Of a stretch of 64,000 nt of DNA, positions 19,036 through 27,685 are shown piece by piece. The translations under genes were made by a program, and so were the position numbers. Numbering within the stretch: position 1 is the first letter of the stretch; each line of letters opens with the position of its first letter. The notes beneath the pieces are model-generated. The model saw only the letters and a program-made list of their open reading frames with translations. It had not been told where the DNA came from and did not search any database. Source of the DNA: an uncultured Sutterella sp. (GTDB lineage: Bacteria > Pseudomonadota > Gammaproteobacteria > Burkholderiales > Burkholderiaceae_F); the NCBI GenBank assembly GCA_902463725.1, contig CABQGK010000001.1, positions 62,001-126,000 of the forward strand. The letters are read 5' to 3'.

Positions 19036-19986
19036 CTAGTTTGACGCGTCTTGCGCTAGTAGCTCGGCAATTTGCTGAATGTCACGCGGCAACGTGCAGC
19101 AGCACCCACCGATGAGCCGCGCGCCGCACCGTGACCAGAGTGGCACATAATGCGCCCAACCCGCGGGATGCTCATGCGCTTCGCCCTCCCAACGCTTTAG
19201 CTCGGCGTTCCAAATTCGCCCGCCATTGGGGTAGACAATGAGCGGCTTTGCAGTGTGGGCGCGTAACGCAGCGAGCGCGGGCGCCACTTGTTCGCGCCGC
19301 ACGCAATTAAATCCCGCCGCTTCGACGTTGAGGGCGCTCTCGAGCAGTTGCGCGATGCTACGCAAAGGAGTGCCGTCTGGCAAGGCGTTGCCCGCGTCGT
19401 TAAGCGTCATCGTTACCCATAGCGGGAGATCGCGCTCAGCGGCCATCTCAACGAGGAGCGCAATTTCCTCACCTTTGGGTTGAGTTTCTACGGCCAGCAA
19501 ATCAACGCCTGCCTCTTTCAGCGCGTCCATGCGCGGCGCGTGAAAGTCGCGTAGTGCTTGTCGAGATCGTTGGTAGTCACCGCGATATTCAGCGCCGTTG
19601 GCGAGGTAGGCGCCGTAGGGACCCACTGAGCCCGCGACCAAGAGGTGATGAGAATCGAGCGCGCGTTCAGCTAGCACCTGATCTCGGGCTGACTTGGCCA
19701 ACTCGACTGCGTGCCGCATGGCACGCAGCGCGGCCGCTTTGTCAAGACCTCGGCGGGCAAACCCGTCCAACGAGGCTTGATAAGTGGCGGTGATGGCAAT
19801 ATTGGCACCCGCACAGTAGTAGTCGTAGTGGACTTCACGAATGCGCTCTGGCGCCTCAAGGAGCACACGAGCGGTCCAGAGCGGGTCGTTGAGTTGAAGG
19901 CCTTTGGCTTCGAGCGCGGTGGAAAGACCTCCGTCTATCACCAGTGCGCGCTGCGCAGCAAGAAATTGGGCGATGGGATGCTGCAT
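19036..19986 (-). CDS. mmuM: homocysteine S-methyltransferase
   Basis: 316 residues from the ATG at 19986, which follows AGAGGAC; a longer upstream frame exists but lacks homology. The enzyme transfers a methyl group from S-methylmethionine (or SAM) to homocysteine to give methionine. It starts VIDGGLSTALEAKGL, has the SVGPYGAYLANGAEYRGDY block in mid-protein, and carries the zinc ligands Cys in GFNCVRRE and the Cys pair in IGGCCCTLP near the C terminus. No mmuP permease is adjacent. It lies about 120 bases downstream of mfd's start on the same strand and 45 bases beyond the terminator of the FadL gene. Confidence 0.92.
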   Translation of the reverse strand: MQHPIAQFLAAQRALVIDGGLSTALEAKGLQLNDPLWTARVLLEAPERIREVHYDYYCAGANIAITATYQASLDGFARRGLDKAAALRAMRHAVELAKSARDQVLAERALDSHHLLVAGSVGPYGAYLANGAEYRGDYQRSRQALRDFHAPRMDALKEAGVDLLAVETQPKGEEIALLVEMAAERDLPLWVTMTLNDAGNALPDGTPLRSIAQLLESALNVEAAGFNCVRREQVAPALAALRAHTAKPLIVYPNGGRIWNAELKRWEGEAHEHPAGWAHYVPLWSRCGARLIGGCCCTLPRDIQQIAELLAQDASN

Positions 19987-20049
19987 GGAAAAGTCCTCTC
20001 TGGATGCGGATATGAGTACCTCGCATTGTAAAGCCCGTGCTTTTACAAA

Positions 20050-20088
20050 AGGAAAACGCCCGCAACGATCAAAAGCCATTGCGGGCGT
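20050..20088 (-). terminator. intrinsic terminator after the first FadL gene
   Basis: A perfect 9-bp stem CGCCCGCAA / TTGCGGGCG (20057-20065 with 20079-20087) is followed on the minus strand by TTTTCCTTTTG. Confidence 0.85.
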
Positions 20089-20130
20089 GCAAGCCTGTGA
20101 GTAAATGAATCTCTACTTGCCTAGCGGCGA

Positions 20131-21342
20131 TTAGAAGCGGTACTGAGCCTGAATACCGAAGAGGTAAGCGTCAAGACGCTTGAAGTCGCCAATTTCATGA
20201 CCTGTGCGGTCGTAGAGCGAACGCTCGTGCATACCATGCAGGTGCGCGAAGCTCACGTCAGTCTGGAAAGACTTCGTCCAGTGGAAGGACGAGCCGATGG
20301 CTACCCAGAGACGATCCGCGTCAGGAATCGTACCCGTACGATAGCGCGCATCGGACACCGCAGAGCGTTCATAGCCCAAGCCACCACGCAGCGTCCAGAA
20401 GTCGTTGATGCGGGCGTCATAACCAACGGTGTAGAGATAGGTATCACGCCAATTCATCGGCAGTGCGCGCTGATTGGTAGCATTGCGGGTTAAGAGCAGA
20501 ACTGCGGGAGACTCCAGCGTGAGCGAGGAGAAGCTCGACCAGTCGGTTTTGCGGAACGTCGTGTAGAGGCTCAACCAGTTGTTGACGTCCCAGGCACCCG
20601 ACACAATCCAGTACGAGGGGGCATCCATCGTGATCTTCGCATCCGTCGTGCCGCCGACGTACTTCATGTCTCCTTCACTGTGGTGAGTGACTTTGGAGTG
20701 GTAGCCAACGCCCAAGCGAACATTCTCGAGCGGAGACCACATGGCGCCAAGCGTATAGCCGTAGGCAAGGCTATCGACCTTGATATCAGCATCCGTGACA
20801 CTATAGTTAAAGCCGAGTTTGGCCTTCACGTACTGAATGTCAAAGGCCGCGCCAAGGCTCAACTTGTCAGTGAGCTTGTAGGCAAACGAAGGGCTCATTT
20901 CAACGAGCTTAATTTCTGCGCGATAACCACGGTCGGTCTGCTGCCAATTCTGGGAGTAATCCGTTGCAAGACCAAAGGGAACCGTCACGGAAAGACCAAC
21001 CCAAGCTTTGTCATTGAGCTGGTGCGTCACGTAGAAGTGGGGCACAAATTCAGGCTTTTTGCGGCCGTTCTGGTCGTACTGAGTGCCAGCACTTTCATAG
21101 GGAAGGTTCAAAGCAACTGCGACGCCACCTGTCTGAATCTGCGTGCCACTGTGCAGAACAATGGTCGAGGGGTTGTAGAAGGCGCCAGAGAGATCCGTGC
21201 CGTCAACGCCAACGCCAGCGTAGGCGCGGCCGAGCGCAAGAGCAGATTGTTCAGTCAACTGGAAGCCGCCAGCAAACGCCGTGCCGGCAGAGGCGGAAAG
21301 GAGCGCGGCGAGGGCGGCCGACGTGATTCTCATTTTGTACAC
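20131..21342 (-). CDS. FadL/OmpP1-family outer membrane transporter (paralog 1)
   Basis: 403 residues, an outer-membrane beta barrel for long-chain fatty acids or other hydrophobic substrates. The frame opens with GTG at 21342 behind AAAAGG; an in-frame ATG lies three codons later. A signal peptide ends at GTAFAGG, then GFQLTEQSALALGRAYAG, the conserved N-terminal hatch with the NPA-like YNPSTIVLHSG. The chain ends in QAQYRF with the C-terminal aromatic needed for barrel assembly. It is clearly a duplicate of the next gene (similar over the whole length) but has its own upstream region and terminator, so the two are separate transcription units. Confidence 0.93.
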   Translation of the reverse strand: MYKMRITSAALAALLSASAGTAFAGGFQLTEQSALALGRAYAGVGVDGTDLSGAFYNPSTIVLHSGTQIQTGGVAVALNLPYESAGTQYDQNGRKKPEFVPHFYVTHQLNDKAWVGLSVTVPFGLATDYSQNWQQTDRGYRAEIKLVEMSPSFAYKLTDKLSLGAAFDIQYVKAKLGFNYSVTDADIKVDSLAYGYTLGAMWSPLENVRLGVGYHSKVTHHSEGDMKYVGGTTDAKITMDAPSYWIVSGAWDVNNWLSLYTTFRKTDWSSFSSLTLESPAVLLLTRNATNQRALPMNWRDTYLYTVGYDARINDFWTLRGGLGYERSAVSDARYRTGTIPDADRLWVAIGSSFHWTKSFQTDVSFAHLHGMHERSLYDRTGHEIGDFKRLDAYLFGIQAQYRF

Positions 21343-21490
21343 TTTTTTGCCTTTTGAATGGGGTGGGTAAACCAGCTACGAAGTACCAACAAAAGTTTCA
21401 GCTGGTTACAAACAAGGCGTCAAAATAGCATAGTGATAGCCCCTATTGTGGCGGATTAACCTGTACGTATGAGGTGAGCAGAAGAAGCAC

Positions 21491-21537
21491 GAAAAGCCGT
21501 GCAACCCTTGTTATTAGTAGGGGTTGACGGCTTTTTC
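21491..21537 (-). terminator. intrinsic terminator after the second FadL gene
   Basis: A long stem: GAAAAGCCGT-g-CAACCC pairs with GGGTTG-ACGGCTTTTTC around a 13-base loop. It is A/T-flanked on both sides, so it could act in both directions; the gene ending beside it is on the minus strand. Confidence 0.85.
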
Positions 21538-21555
21538 AGTAAAAAACGGATTAGC

Positions 21556-22809
21556 TTAGAAGCGGTACTGCAACTGAGCGCCTAAGAGGAACGCATCAAG
21601 GCGGTCAAATTCGCCCACCTTCGTGCCGCCGACCTTGTCATACAAGTCACGCTCGCCAATACCGTGTAGATGCGCGGCACCCATGTCGATCGTCAGCTTG
21701 TCGCTCAGATGGTAAGAAGCACCGACCGAGAGCCAGAGACGCTTCGCGTCAGGAATCACCCCCGTGCGCGTGTCCGCGTAACGAATCGGTGAGGTTTCTA
21801 GACCAATACCAGCACGCAACGTCCAGGTGGGATTGAGGCGGTAGTCAAAGCCCACGGTGCCCAAATACGTGTCACGCCACTTGTTTTCGATACCCGTCGC
21901 CTCAACGCCACCACGCGTGATGCTCAGACGGTCGAAACTCGACCAATCTGTCCAGCGCAAGGTGCCGTAGACGCTCCACGTTTGGTTAATATCCCAAGCG
22001 GCCGTCAACATGGCCCAAGCCGGAGCGGATACTACCGCTTGGGCATCAAACGTGCCAGCCATGCCCAACGCCGTGAGAACACCTGTTGCTTGGGCAGTGG
22101 TGCCCGTTACGGTCAAATCGCCTTTAGCAGTATGTTCGATTTCAGAGCGATAGGAAAGACCAAAGCGTAGATTGTCCGTGGGCTTATACATCATGCCGAT
22201 GTTCCAGCCCCAGTCACCGCTGTCAGCATCGAAGACTGAGTCGGCCTTCAAAGGACCGCCTATCGTCTTGTGGGTCTTGAGCTTGGCTTCAACATATTGG
22301 TAGGAGATGCCAGCGCCGACCGAGAACTTCTCGTTGATCTTCCAAGCAACGTTCGGGTTGATGTCGATGGCGACAATCTTGGAGTAGTACCCGCGAGTCG
22401 AAACCGCCCAATCGCTGTTGTAGCTCGTCTGCATACCAAACGGCGCCGTAATGGCTAAACCCGCATAGAACTGATCGTTAATTTGGTGCAGGGCAAAGAG
22501 GTGCGGAATCGGCACAGGTTTCGTGCGGCCATTTTCCGAGCTGGTATTGCCATTGAAATCGAGGTTGAGGTCAACACCCACAACGCCCGCCTGAATCCCC
22601 GTACCCGAGTGCAGGGTCATGGTGGCAGGATTGAAGTAGACGCCCGAGAGGTCGGTACCGTCAACGCCAATACCCGCATAGGCACGACCAAGGCCGCTGA
22701 CGGATTGTTCCGTGAGCTGAAAGCCGGCCGCATTGGCCTGAGTGGCAGCAAAGGCAGCTCCCATTACAGCAACGAGAGCAGCAGGGCGAAAAGCGAGTTT
22801 CATGTTCAT
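21556..22809 (-). CDS. FadL/OmpP1-family outer membrane transporter (paralog 2)
   Basis: 417 residues with a signal peptide (AAFAATQANA then AGFQLTEQSVSGLGRAYAG), the YFNPATMTLHSG motif of the FadL hatch and a C-terminal LQYRF. It should import long-chain fatty acids or related hydrophobic compounds across the outer membrane. Start ATG 22809 follows AGAAGAA. About 98 bases upstream, at 22907-22920, lies the palindrome TAGGG-TTTA-CCCTA (gene orientation), which also precedes an acyl-CoA synthetase, a transporter and the nitrite reductase in this window. Paralog 1 has no copy of it. Confidence 0.93.
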   Translation of the reverse strand: MNMKLAFRPAALVAVMGAAFAATQANAAGFQLTEQSVSGLGRAYAGIGVDGTDLSGVYFNPATMTLHSGTGIQAGVVGVDLNLDFNGNTSSENGRTKPVPIPHLFALHQINDQFYAGLAITAPFGMQTSYNSDWAVSTRGYYSKIVAIDINPNVAWKINEKFSVGAGISYQYVEAKLKTHKTIGGPLKADSVFDADSGDWGWNIGMMYKPTDNLRFGLSYRSEIEHTAKGDLTVTGTTAQATGVLTALGMAGTFDAQAVVSAPAWAMLTAAWDINQTWSVYGTLRWTDWSSFDRLSITRGGVEATGIENKWRDTYLGTVGFDYRLNPTWTLRAGIGLETSPIRYADTRTGVIPDAKRLWLSVGASYHLSDKLTIDMGAAHLHGIGERDLYDKVGGTKVGEFDRLDAFLLGAQLQYRF

Positions 22810-22906
22810 TTCTTCTAAATGTTAAAGAGTGGGGTTGAAGAGATTTTCGTCGACGATGTGAGGCGTATTTTGAAGGCCATCTCTGCCCTATAACGAGGCT
22901 AAAAAT

Positions 22907-22920
22907 TAGGGTAAACCCTA
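22907..22920 (-). promoter_or_regulatory. palindromic operator candidate TAGGG-N4-CCCTA, site 1
   Basis: In the orientation of the FadL gene the site reads TAGGGTTTACCCTA, a perfect 5-4-5 palindrome 98 bases before the start codon. A TTATAG hexamer 13 bases downstream could be the -10, so the site would sit near or just upstream of the -35 position. Confidence 0.55.
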
Positions 22921-23190
22921 TGTGATTGACGGATTAATCTTTTTGCCTGAAAAGAAGAAACGGTAGTTAGAGGATTGATTTGTTGGCATTTTTATTTTTG
23001 TGTAGCAAATTACTCGGCAATTTTCCCATCTGAACGGATGACGAGAGGCTAATCCATCTGTGATGTAACGAAATATTGCTAATTGGCTGAAAAGCTAGAA
23101 TTTCCAAGGCCTTGCGGTTTTTCTCTCTGCGTCCGCGTCGCCATGGCTACAATAGAGACCGTAGAGAAAATCCTGCCTCGGGAGAAGCTG
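22921..23190. other. gene-free spacer upstream of ispDF
   Basis: AT-rich intergenic DNA between the divergent FadL and ispDF genes. A TACAAT hexamer at 23148-23153 is a plausible -10 for ispDF. No other element was recognised. Confidence 0.4.
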
Positions 23191-24366
23191 ATGCTTGAAT
23201 CGTCATCCATCGTTGCCTTGATTTGCGCGGCCGGCGTCGGCTCACGCATGGGACTCAAAAAGCCCAAGCAATACATGACGCTTGGTGATGTGCCCATGCT
23301 GGTGCATACGGCGCGGGCATTGGCTGCGGCAACGCGTATCTCCGATATTGTGATTGTCGTTTCGCCGAGTGACCCCTACATCGATGCGCTACGCGAGCAA
23401 TTGCCCGAGAAAGTTCGCGTTCTGCGGGCAGGGGGACGTGAGCGGGCGGAGTCTGTTCGTAACGGTCTTATTCAGGCGGGTTTCGCTCCGAGCGCTTGGG
23501 TGCTGGTGCATGATGCTGCGCGCCCCTGTGTACGCCCCTCTGAGATTGCGCAGTTGATCGATGCAGTGAGCTCGGACAGCACCGTCTCGGGCGGCATTTT
23601 GGCGATGCCTGTGGTGGATACGCTCAAGCGTGTTGACGAGCGTCGCCGTATTACCGCGACGCTTGACCGCAGCACGATGTGGCGAGCAGCGACCCCACAG
23701 ATGTTTCGAGTGCGCGATCTCTCGTGGGCGCTCTCGGGGGATCTTACCGGCATCACCGACGAGGCGAGCGCGATGGAGCGCAAGGGTTTTGTCACCAAAA
23801 TTGTGCCGTGCCGCTCCACCAACATTAAGGTGACGGAACCCACGGATGCGCAGTTGGCAAAATTCATTTTGGGAGAAGAGGCAATGATTGGAATCCGTGT
23901 GGGTCAGGGTTATGACTCGCATCGTTTGGTTGAGGGACGGCCACTGGTGCTAGGTGGGGTGACGATCCCGTTTGAGAAGGGCTTGGACGGTCACTCGGAT
24001 GCGGATGTACTCTTGCATGCCATCACCGATGCGGTCCTGGGCGCTGCTGCGCTCGGTGACATCGGTAAACACTTCCCGCCGAGTGACCCCCAGTGGAAGG
24101 GTGCGGATAGTGCAAAACTTTTACGCGCTGTCATGAAGCTGGTTCACGCAGAAGGTTGGTACGTGGTCAATTGCGACGCCACTGTGGTGTGCGAACGTCC
24201 GAAAATCGGCCCTTACGCGACGGCGATCCGTGAGAGCATCGCGAGTGCGCTAGAGATCGATGTGAGCGCGGTGAGCGTTAAAGCCAAGACCAATGAGCGA
24301 CTCGATGATGTAGGCGCTGAACTGGGTATGGTGGCGTTTGCCACGGTGTTACTGGCACGGAGCTGA
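23191..24366 (+). CDS. ispDF: bifunctional IspD-IspF fusion of the MEP isoprenoid pathway
   Basis: 391 residues from the ATG at 23191 (preceded by GGGAGAAG; the upstream extension of the frame has no homology). Residues 1-230 are IspD, which makes CDP-ME from MEP and CTP: ICAAGVGSRMGLKKPKQY at about 11-28, VLVHDAARPCV near 105, TDEASAMERKG near 190. Residues 233-391 are IspF, which forms the cyclodiphosphate: IRVGQGYDSHRLVEG with the metal-binding DxH, GHSDADVLLHAITDAVLGA, LGDIGKHFPPSD, and AKTNERLDDVGAELG. The two domains are joined by only a few residues (FILGEEAM). In most betaproteobacteria ispD and ispF are separate neighbours; here the frame is continuous. Confidence 0.95.
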   Translation: MLESSSIVALICAAGVGSRMGLKKPKQYMTLGDVPMLVHTARALAAATRISDIVIVVSPSDPYIDALREQLPEKVRVLRAGGRERAESVRNGLIQAGFAPSAWVLVHDAARPCVRPSEIAQLIDAVSSDSTVSGGILAMPVVDTLKRVDERRRITATLDRSTMWRAATPQMFRVRDLSWALSGDLTGITDEASAMERKGFVTKIVPCRSTNIKVTEPTDAQLAKFILGEEAMIGIRVGQGYDSHRLVEGRPLVLGGVTIPFEKGLDGHSDADVLLHAITDAVLGAAALGDIGKHFPPSDPQWKGADSAKLLRAVMKLVHAEGWYVVNCDATVVCERPKIGPYATAIRESIASALEIDVSAVSVKAKTNERLDDVGAELGMVAFATVLLARS

Positions 24367-24369
24367 GCT

Positions 24370-24876
24370 ATGGCGAGTACGGTTTGGCTAGAGAGTCCTG
24401 TTGGTGTCTTTGAAGTGACGCTTTGCGCGGCGGGTATCTCGGAAATTTCGCTCGTTAAGGGGCAAACCATCTCGAGAGCACAGTGTCGCGCGGCAGAAGA
24501 AAAACTCAACGATGCCGAGCGTGCCCTAGTCGCAAAACTCACTCAGGCGTTCGCTGCCTATTTCGACGCGGGTGAGCCCTTGCCGAGCAGCCTGGCGCTT
24601 CTTGAGCAGGGGACTGACTTTCAGCGTGACGTGTGGGCCGCGCTTCGCCGTATTCCGTTTGGTGAAACGCTCACTTATAAGGCGCTCGCTGAGAAGGTGG
24701 GGCGGCCGAGCGCATGGCGCGCTGTTGGGCAGGCTTGCAATCGCAATCCATTGCTCATTCTGACGCCTTGCCACCGAGTGGTCGGCTCGGGGCGCAGTGG
24801 GCTGACGGGCTTTGCAGCGGGGCTTGAGGTGAAAGCTGCGCTACTCGCGCACGAGCAGCGCTTCAAGCGCAAGTGA
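24370..24876 (+). CDS. ogt: methylated-DNA--[protein]-cysteine S-methyltransferase
   Basis: 168 residues. It repairs O6-alkylguanine by transferring the alkyl group to its own cysteine. The active site PCHRVVGSGRSGLTGFAAGLEVK lies at about residues 136-158 (Cys in PCHRV), preceded by the DNA-binding helix region FGETLTYKALAEKVGRPS and the arginine finger stretch AWRAVGQACNRNPL. It has no AraC/Ada domain, so it is the stand-alone Ogt type. It starts three bases after the ispDF stop codon and is very likely in the same transcript. Confidence 0.93.
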   Translation: MASTVWLESPVGVFEVTLCAAGISEISLVKGQTISRAQCRAAEEKLNDAERALVAKLTQAFAAYFDAGEPLPSSLALLEQGTDFQRDVWAALRRIPFGETLTYKALAEKVGRPSAWRAVGQACNRNPLLILTPCHRVVGSGRSGLTGFAAGLEVKAALLAHEQRFKRK

Positions 24877-24913
24877 TGCGTCGTGCGGGAGGCGCATGGG
24901 TGCGTCGCCCATT

Positions 24914-24954
24914 AAAAAGGGCGGCACCGCGCTTTGTGCGGCCACCGCCCTTTT
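24914..24954. terminator. bidirectional terminator between ogt and envZ
   Basis: AAAAAGGGCGG-caCCGC pairs with GCGGcca-CCGCCCTTTT, with A-run and T-run on either side. It serves the two convergent genes. Confidence 0.9.
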
Positions 24955-24958
24955 GCAC

Positions 24959-26404
24959 TTACTGCTGCGCAGACTCAGAGCCGCTGCGCTTATTTTCTTT
25001 TTGGCGCTTTTTCTCAAGCTTTTCTGCTTGACGATGCGCCTTTTCCTCTTGGGCCTTCAGCTCTTGCGGCGTGGTGATGGGGAAACGCACAATGACCATC
25101 AGGCCGTGTGAGGTGTAGGTATCGAGCGTGACGGAGCCGCCAGAGCGACGAACAATGCGATCGACAATCGCAAGCCCAAGCCCTGTGCCTGTCACCCCAG
25201 AGCGAGCACTCTCGCCGCGCTCAAAGGGGCGCATGACGCGCTCGCGCTCTTCAACAGGCAAGCCTCGACCCTCATCGGCCACCACAAGGCGCGCAAATTT
25301 TCCGTTGTCTTCTTTTTCGAGCACGATGTGCAGACGCAACTGGCCGTCTTCACTGCGCCCGTAACGCTGTGCATTGGTAAAGAGGTTCTGAATGGCACGC
25401 GAGATTTCAAGCGGGTGTGCGAGCACGTTCACATCGTTGTCCATGTGTACGTCAAGCTCAATGCTCGGATCGCTCTGCAAGCGCGCATTTTCCAGCGCCT
25501 CGGCAACAGTGTCGCCGAAGTTCACAAGTACCTGCTTTTCCTGGCTGTGGCGCGCATAGGCGAGGAACTGATTCACAATGCCTTCCATTTGCTCAAGGTC
25601 GCTCACCATGGCGGCACGACTGTCGTCAGAGAGGTTAGCGAGCTCAACCTCGAGTCGCAGACGCGTAATCGGCGTACGCAGATCGTGACTCACGCCAGCA
25701 AGCAGCAGTTCACGGTCTGCTTCCATACGACGCAGATCCTGCACCATGCGGTTAAAGCTGATATTGACCGCAGAGATTTCTGCTGTGCCCGCATTCTCTG
25801 GGAGGGGTGCAGGGTTGCGCCCTTGACCGATTTCAGTGGCAAACTGCGAGAGTTGTGCAAGTGGTTGGATGACGTGACGTGTTAGGAGCGTTGCACCAAA
25901 CAGACTCGCCATACACGCAGCAAAGGCCCACCAAATCCACGCCGTCCCAAAGGGTGGGTCGAGCACATCAGCGCTGATTTGTAGCCAGTACGCATCACCC
26001 TCAATGTCCATCGAAACCCAAAGTCCCTGCACGTGATTGACGCTACTAGCGAGCACCGTTTCGGGGCCAAGAGAGTTTTTGACAAGCTGCACAATCAGCG
26101 CGTTAAATCCCTCGCCAGAAAGCGGCACCACACGGTCACTTTGCTCACGCGGGCTGATGATGAGCTTTTCGCGGGTGGCGAGCATCTTGAGCAGATCAAT
26201 GCGGTAAAGCGGGTCTGCGGTAACGAGTGCATATTTGGTCAGAGTCGTCGTCGAGATGATGTGCTGCGCCACGCCCTGCGAGTAGGGCAACTCGGAGAGT
26301 ACTCGGAAACTCTGTAACCAGCCAATGGCGGAAAAGAAAATGAGCCCGCACAAAAGCAGGAACGTTCGCCAGAAGAGACTAGGACGTCGATTGCGGTTGA
26401 ACAT
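24959..26404 (-). CDS. envZ: EnvZ/RisS-type sensor histidine kinase
   Basis: 481 residues from the ATG at 26404 (MFNRNRRPSLFWRTFL); the longer frame upstream is not conserved. Two membrane segments (about 12-35 and 160-182) flank a periplasmic sensor domain. A HAMP linker follows, then the phosphoacceptor H-box LLAGVSHDLRTPITRLRLE, the N-box NLFTNAQRYG, and the G boxes DEGRGLPVEERERVM and GTGLGLAIVDRIVRRSGG. The tail is Lys/Glu-rich. It pairs with the ompR gene 163 bases upstream on the same strand, and a terminator hairpin lies between the two. The pair should control outer-membrane protein genes in response to osmotic or acid conditions, as in EnvZ/OmpR or Bordetella RisS/RisA (family knowledge). 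Confidence 0.92.
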   Translation of the reverse strand: MFNRNRRPSLFWRTFLLLCGLIFFSAIGWLQSFRVLSELPYSQGVAQHIISTTTLTKYALVTADPLYRIDLLKMLATREKLIISPREQSDRVVPLSGEGFNALIVQLVKNSLGPETVLASSVNHVQGLWVSMDIEGDAYWLQISADVLDPPFGTAWIWWAFAACMASLFGATLLTRHVIQPLAQLSQFATEIGQGRNPAPLPENAGTAEISAVNISFNRMVQDLRRMEADRELLLAGVSHDLRTPITRLRLEVELANLSDDSRAAMVSDLEQMEGIVNQFLAYARHSQEKQVLVNFGDTVAEALENARLQSDPSIELDVHMDNDVNVLAHPLEISRAIQNLFTNAQRYGRSEDGQLRLHIVLEKEDNGKFARLVVADEGRGLPVEERERVMRPFERGESARSGVTGTGLGLAIVDRIVRRSGGSVTLDTYTSHGLMVIVRFPITTPQELKAQEEKAHRQAEKLEKKRQKENKRSGSESAQQ

Positions 26405-26489
26405 AATCACTTGCCAGTGTCCGTGAAAAGTTGATGTGCGATGGAGCTCTGTAGTGTAAAGCACCTTAGCGCAATGAGAGCGTTTGCGC

Positions 26490-26537
26490 ACAAAAACAAA
26501 AGCCGCCACTTGGGCACATGGAACCCAATGGGCGGCC
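26490..26537 (-). terminator. terminator-like hairpin between ompR and envZ
   Basis: GCCGCC-act-TTGGG pairs with CCCAA-tg-GGCGGC (26502-26536) and is followed on the minus strand by TTTTGTTTTTG. It would attenuate read-through from ompR into envZ, giving less kinase than regulator or implying a separate envZ promoter. Confidence 0.75.
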
Positions 26538-26566
26538 TTGGTTAGTGCAGCATCTGTAGCGCTCTG

Positions 26567-27325
26567 TTATGCGTCGGCCTTGTTAGCGCTCTCTTGCGTG
26601 CTGTCAGCAGGGGCATCGTCCGGGATGAACACATATCCGAGACCCCAAACGGTCTGCAGGTAGCGTGGCTTGGAGGGATCGACCTCAATGAGTTTACGCA
26701 AGCGCGAGACCTGCACGTCGAGCGAGCGGTCAAACGCTTCGTATTCACGACCGCGAGCCATTTCCATGAGCTTGTCGCGCGACAGCGGCTGGCGTGGATG
26801 ACGCGCAAAGGCCTTGAGCACCGCGAATTCGCCCGTGGTGAGCTGAACCGGTTCGCCGTTACGCTTGAGCACTCGGGTACCCAGATCGAGCTCGAATTCG
26901 CCAAAGCGAACCACTTCATTTTCCATCGAGGGAGCCCCAGGCGCATCAGGCGCGGGACGACGACGCAGCACCGCGTGGATACGGGCAAGGAGTTCGCGAG
27001 GATTAAAGGGCTTGGCAATGTAGTCGTCCGCACCGAGCTCAAGCCCGACGATACGGTCAACGTCTTCACCACGAGCCGTCAACATGATCACTGGGGTCTG
27101 ATCGTTCGCAGCACGAATGCGGCGCAGAATCTGCAATCCGTCCTCCCCAGGCATCATCAGGTCGAGAATGAGCGCATCAAAGTGCTCACGAACCCAAAGA
27201 CGGTTCATGGCCGCACCATTTTCACTCACGAAGACCTGAAAACCGTTTTCGCCAAGATAACGGCGAAGCAGGTCACGAAGGCGGGGATCGTCGTCAACGA
27301 CGAGGACTTTGGGGTTGCGTTCCAT
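26567..27325 (-). CDS. ompR: OmpR-family response regulator
   Basis: 252 residues. The receiver domain (about 5-120) contains VLVVDDDPRLRDLLRRYL, the phosphorylated Asp in ALILDLMMPGEDG (near residue 55), TARGEDVD and the switch Lys in YIAKPFNPRELLARI. The winged-helix DNA-binding domain (about 140-235) ends SRLRKLIEVDPSKPRYLQTVWGLGY (shown here in parts: SRLRKLIEV, then YLQTVWGLGYVF). It matches OmpR/RisA closely. Three GTTACAA repeats in its own upstream region (27402-27461) resemble OmpR-type binding sites, suggesting autoregulation. Confidence 0.95.
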   Translation of the reverse strand: MERNPKVLVVDDDPRLRDLLRRYLGENGFQVFVSENGAAMNRLWVREHFDALILDLMMPGEDGLQILRRIRAANDQTPVIMLTARGEDVDRIVGLELGADDYIAKPFNPRELLARIHAVLRRRPAPDAPGAPSMENEVVRFGEFELDLGTRVLKRNGEPVQLTTGEFAVLKAFARHPRQPLSRDKLMEMARGREYEAFDRSLDVQVSRLRKLIEVDPSKPRYLQTVWGLGYVFIPDDAPADSTQESANKADA

Positions 27326-27401
27326 AGAAAGACTCCTCTAATAGGGCTTATGGCGCTGTTGCGCAAAAGCACTTCAAAACTGATTGCTTGTATTGTGTAC
27401 T

Positions 27402-27461
27402 GTTACAAATGAAAAGGCTAGGAAAACCATACAAAGTTACAATTAATCCGCTTCGTTACAA
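27402..27461. promoter_or_regulatory. three direct GTTACAA repeats, candidate OmpR sites
   Basis: GTTACAA occurs at 27402-27408, 27436-27442 and 27455-27461, all in the same direction, in the 360-base space between the divergent ompR and DUF3106-like genes. OmpR half-sites commonly contain GTTACA. Spacings of 34 and 19 bases are close to whole helical turns. No other feature was recognised in 27326-27685 apart from a possible TATAGTC -10 near 27640. Confidence 0.45.
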
Positions 27462-27685
27462 GTTGGTCTTTTTTACGAATAACTTTGAAATTCAAGCCTT
27501 TGTATACTCCTCTCTCGAGGATAGTAGATACCGTAAACTTGGTATTAAGTTTGGTGCATTTGCCATCCCATGTTTGGGATAGTGTCTTTTTGTCGGAAGC
27601 ACTTTTTTACTCATCCTCACGTGACAAGGCAATAGAAGCTGTTATAGTCGAATCAACCATAAACCGACTTCTTTTTCACAGAGTT

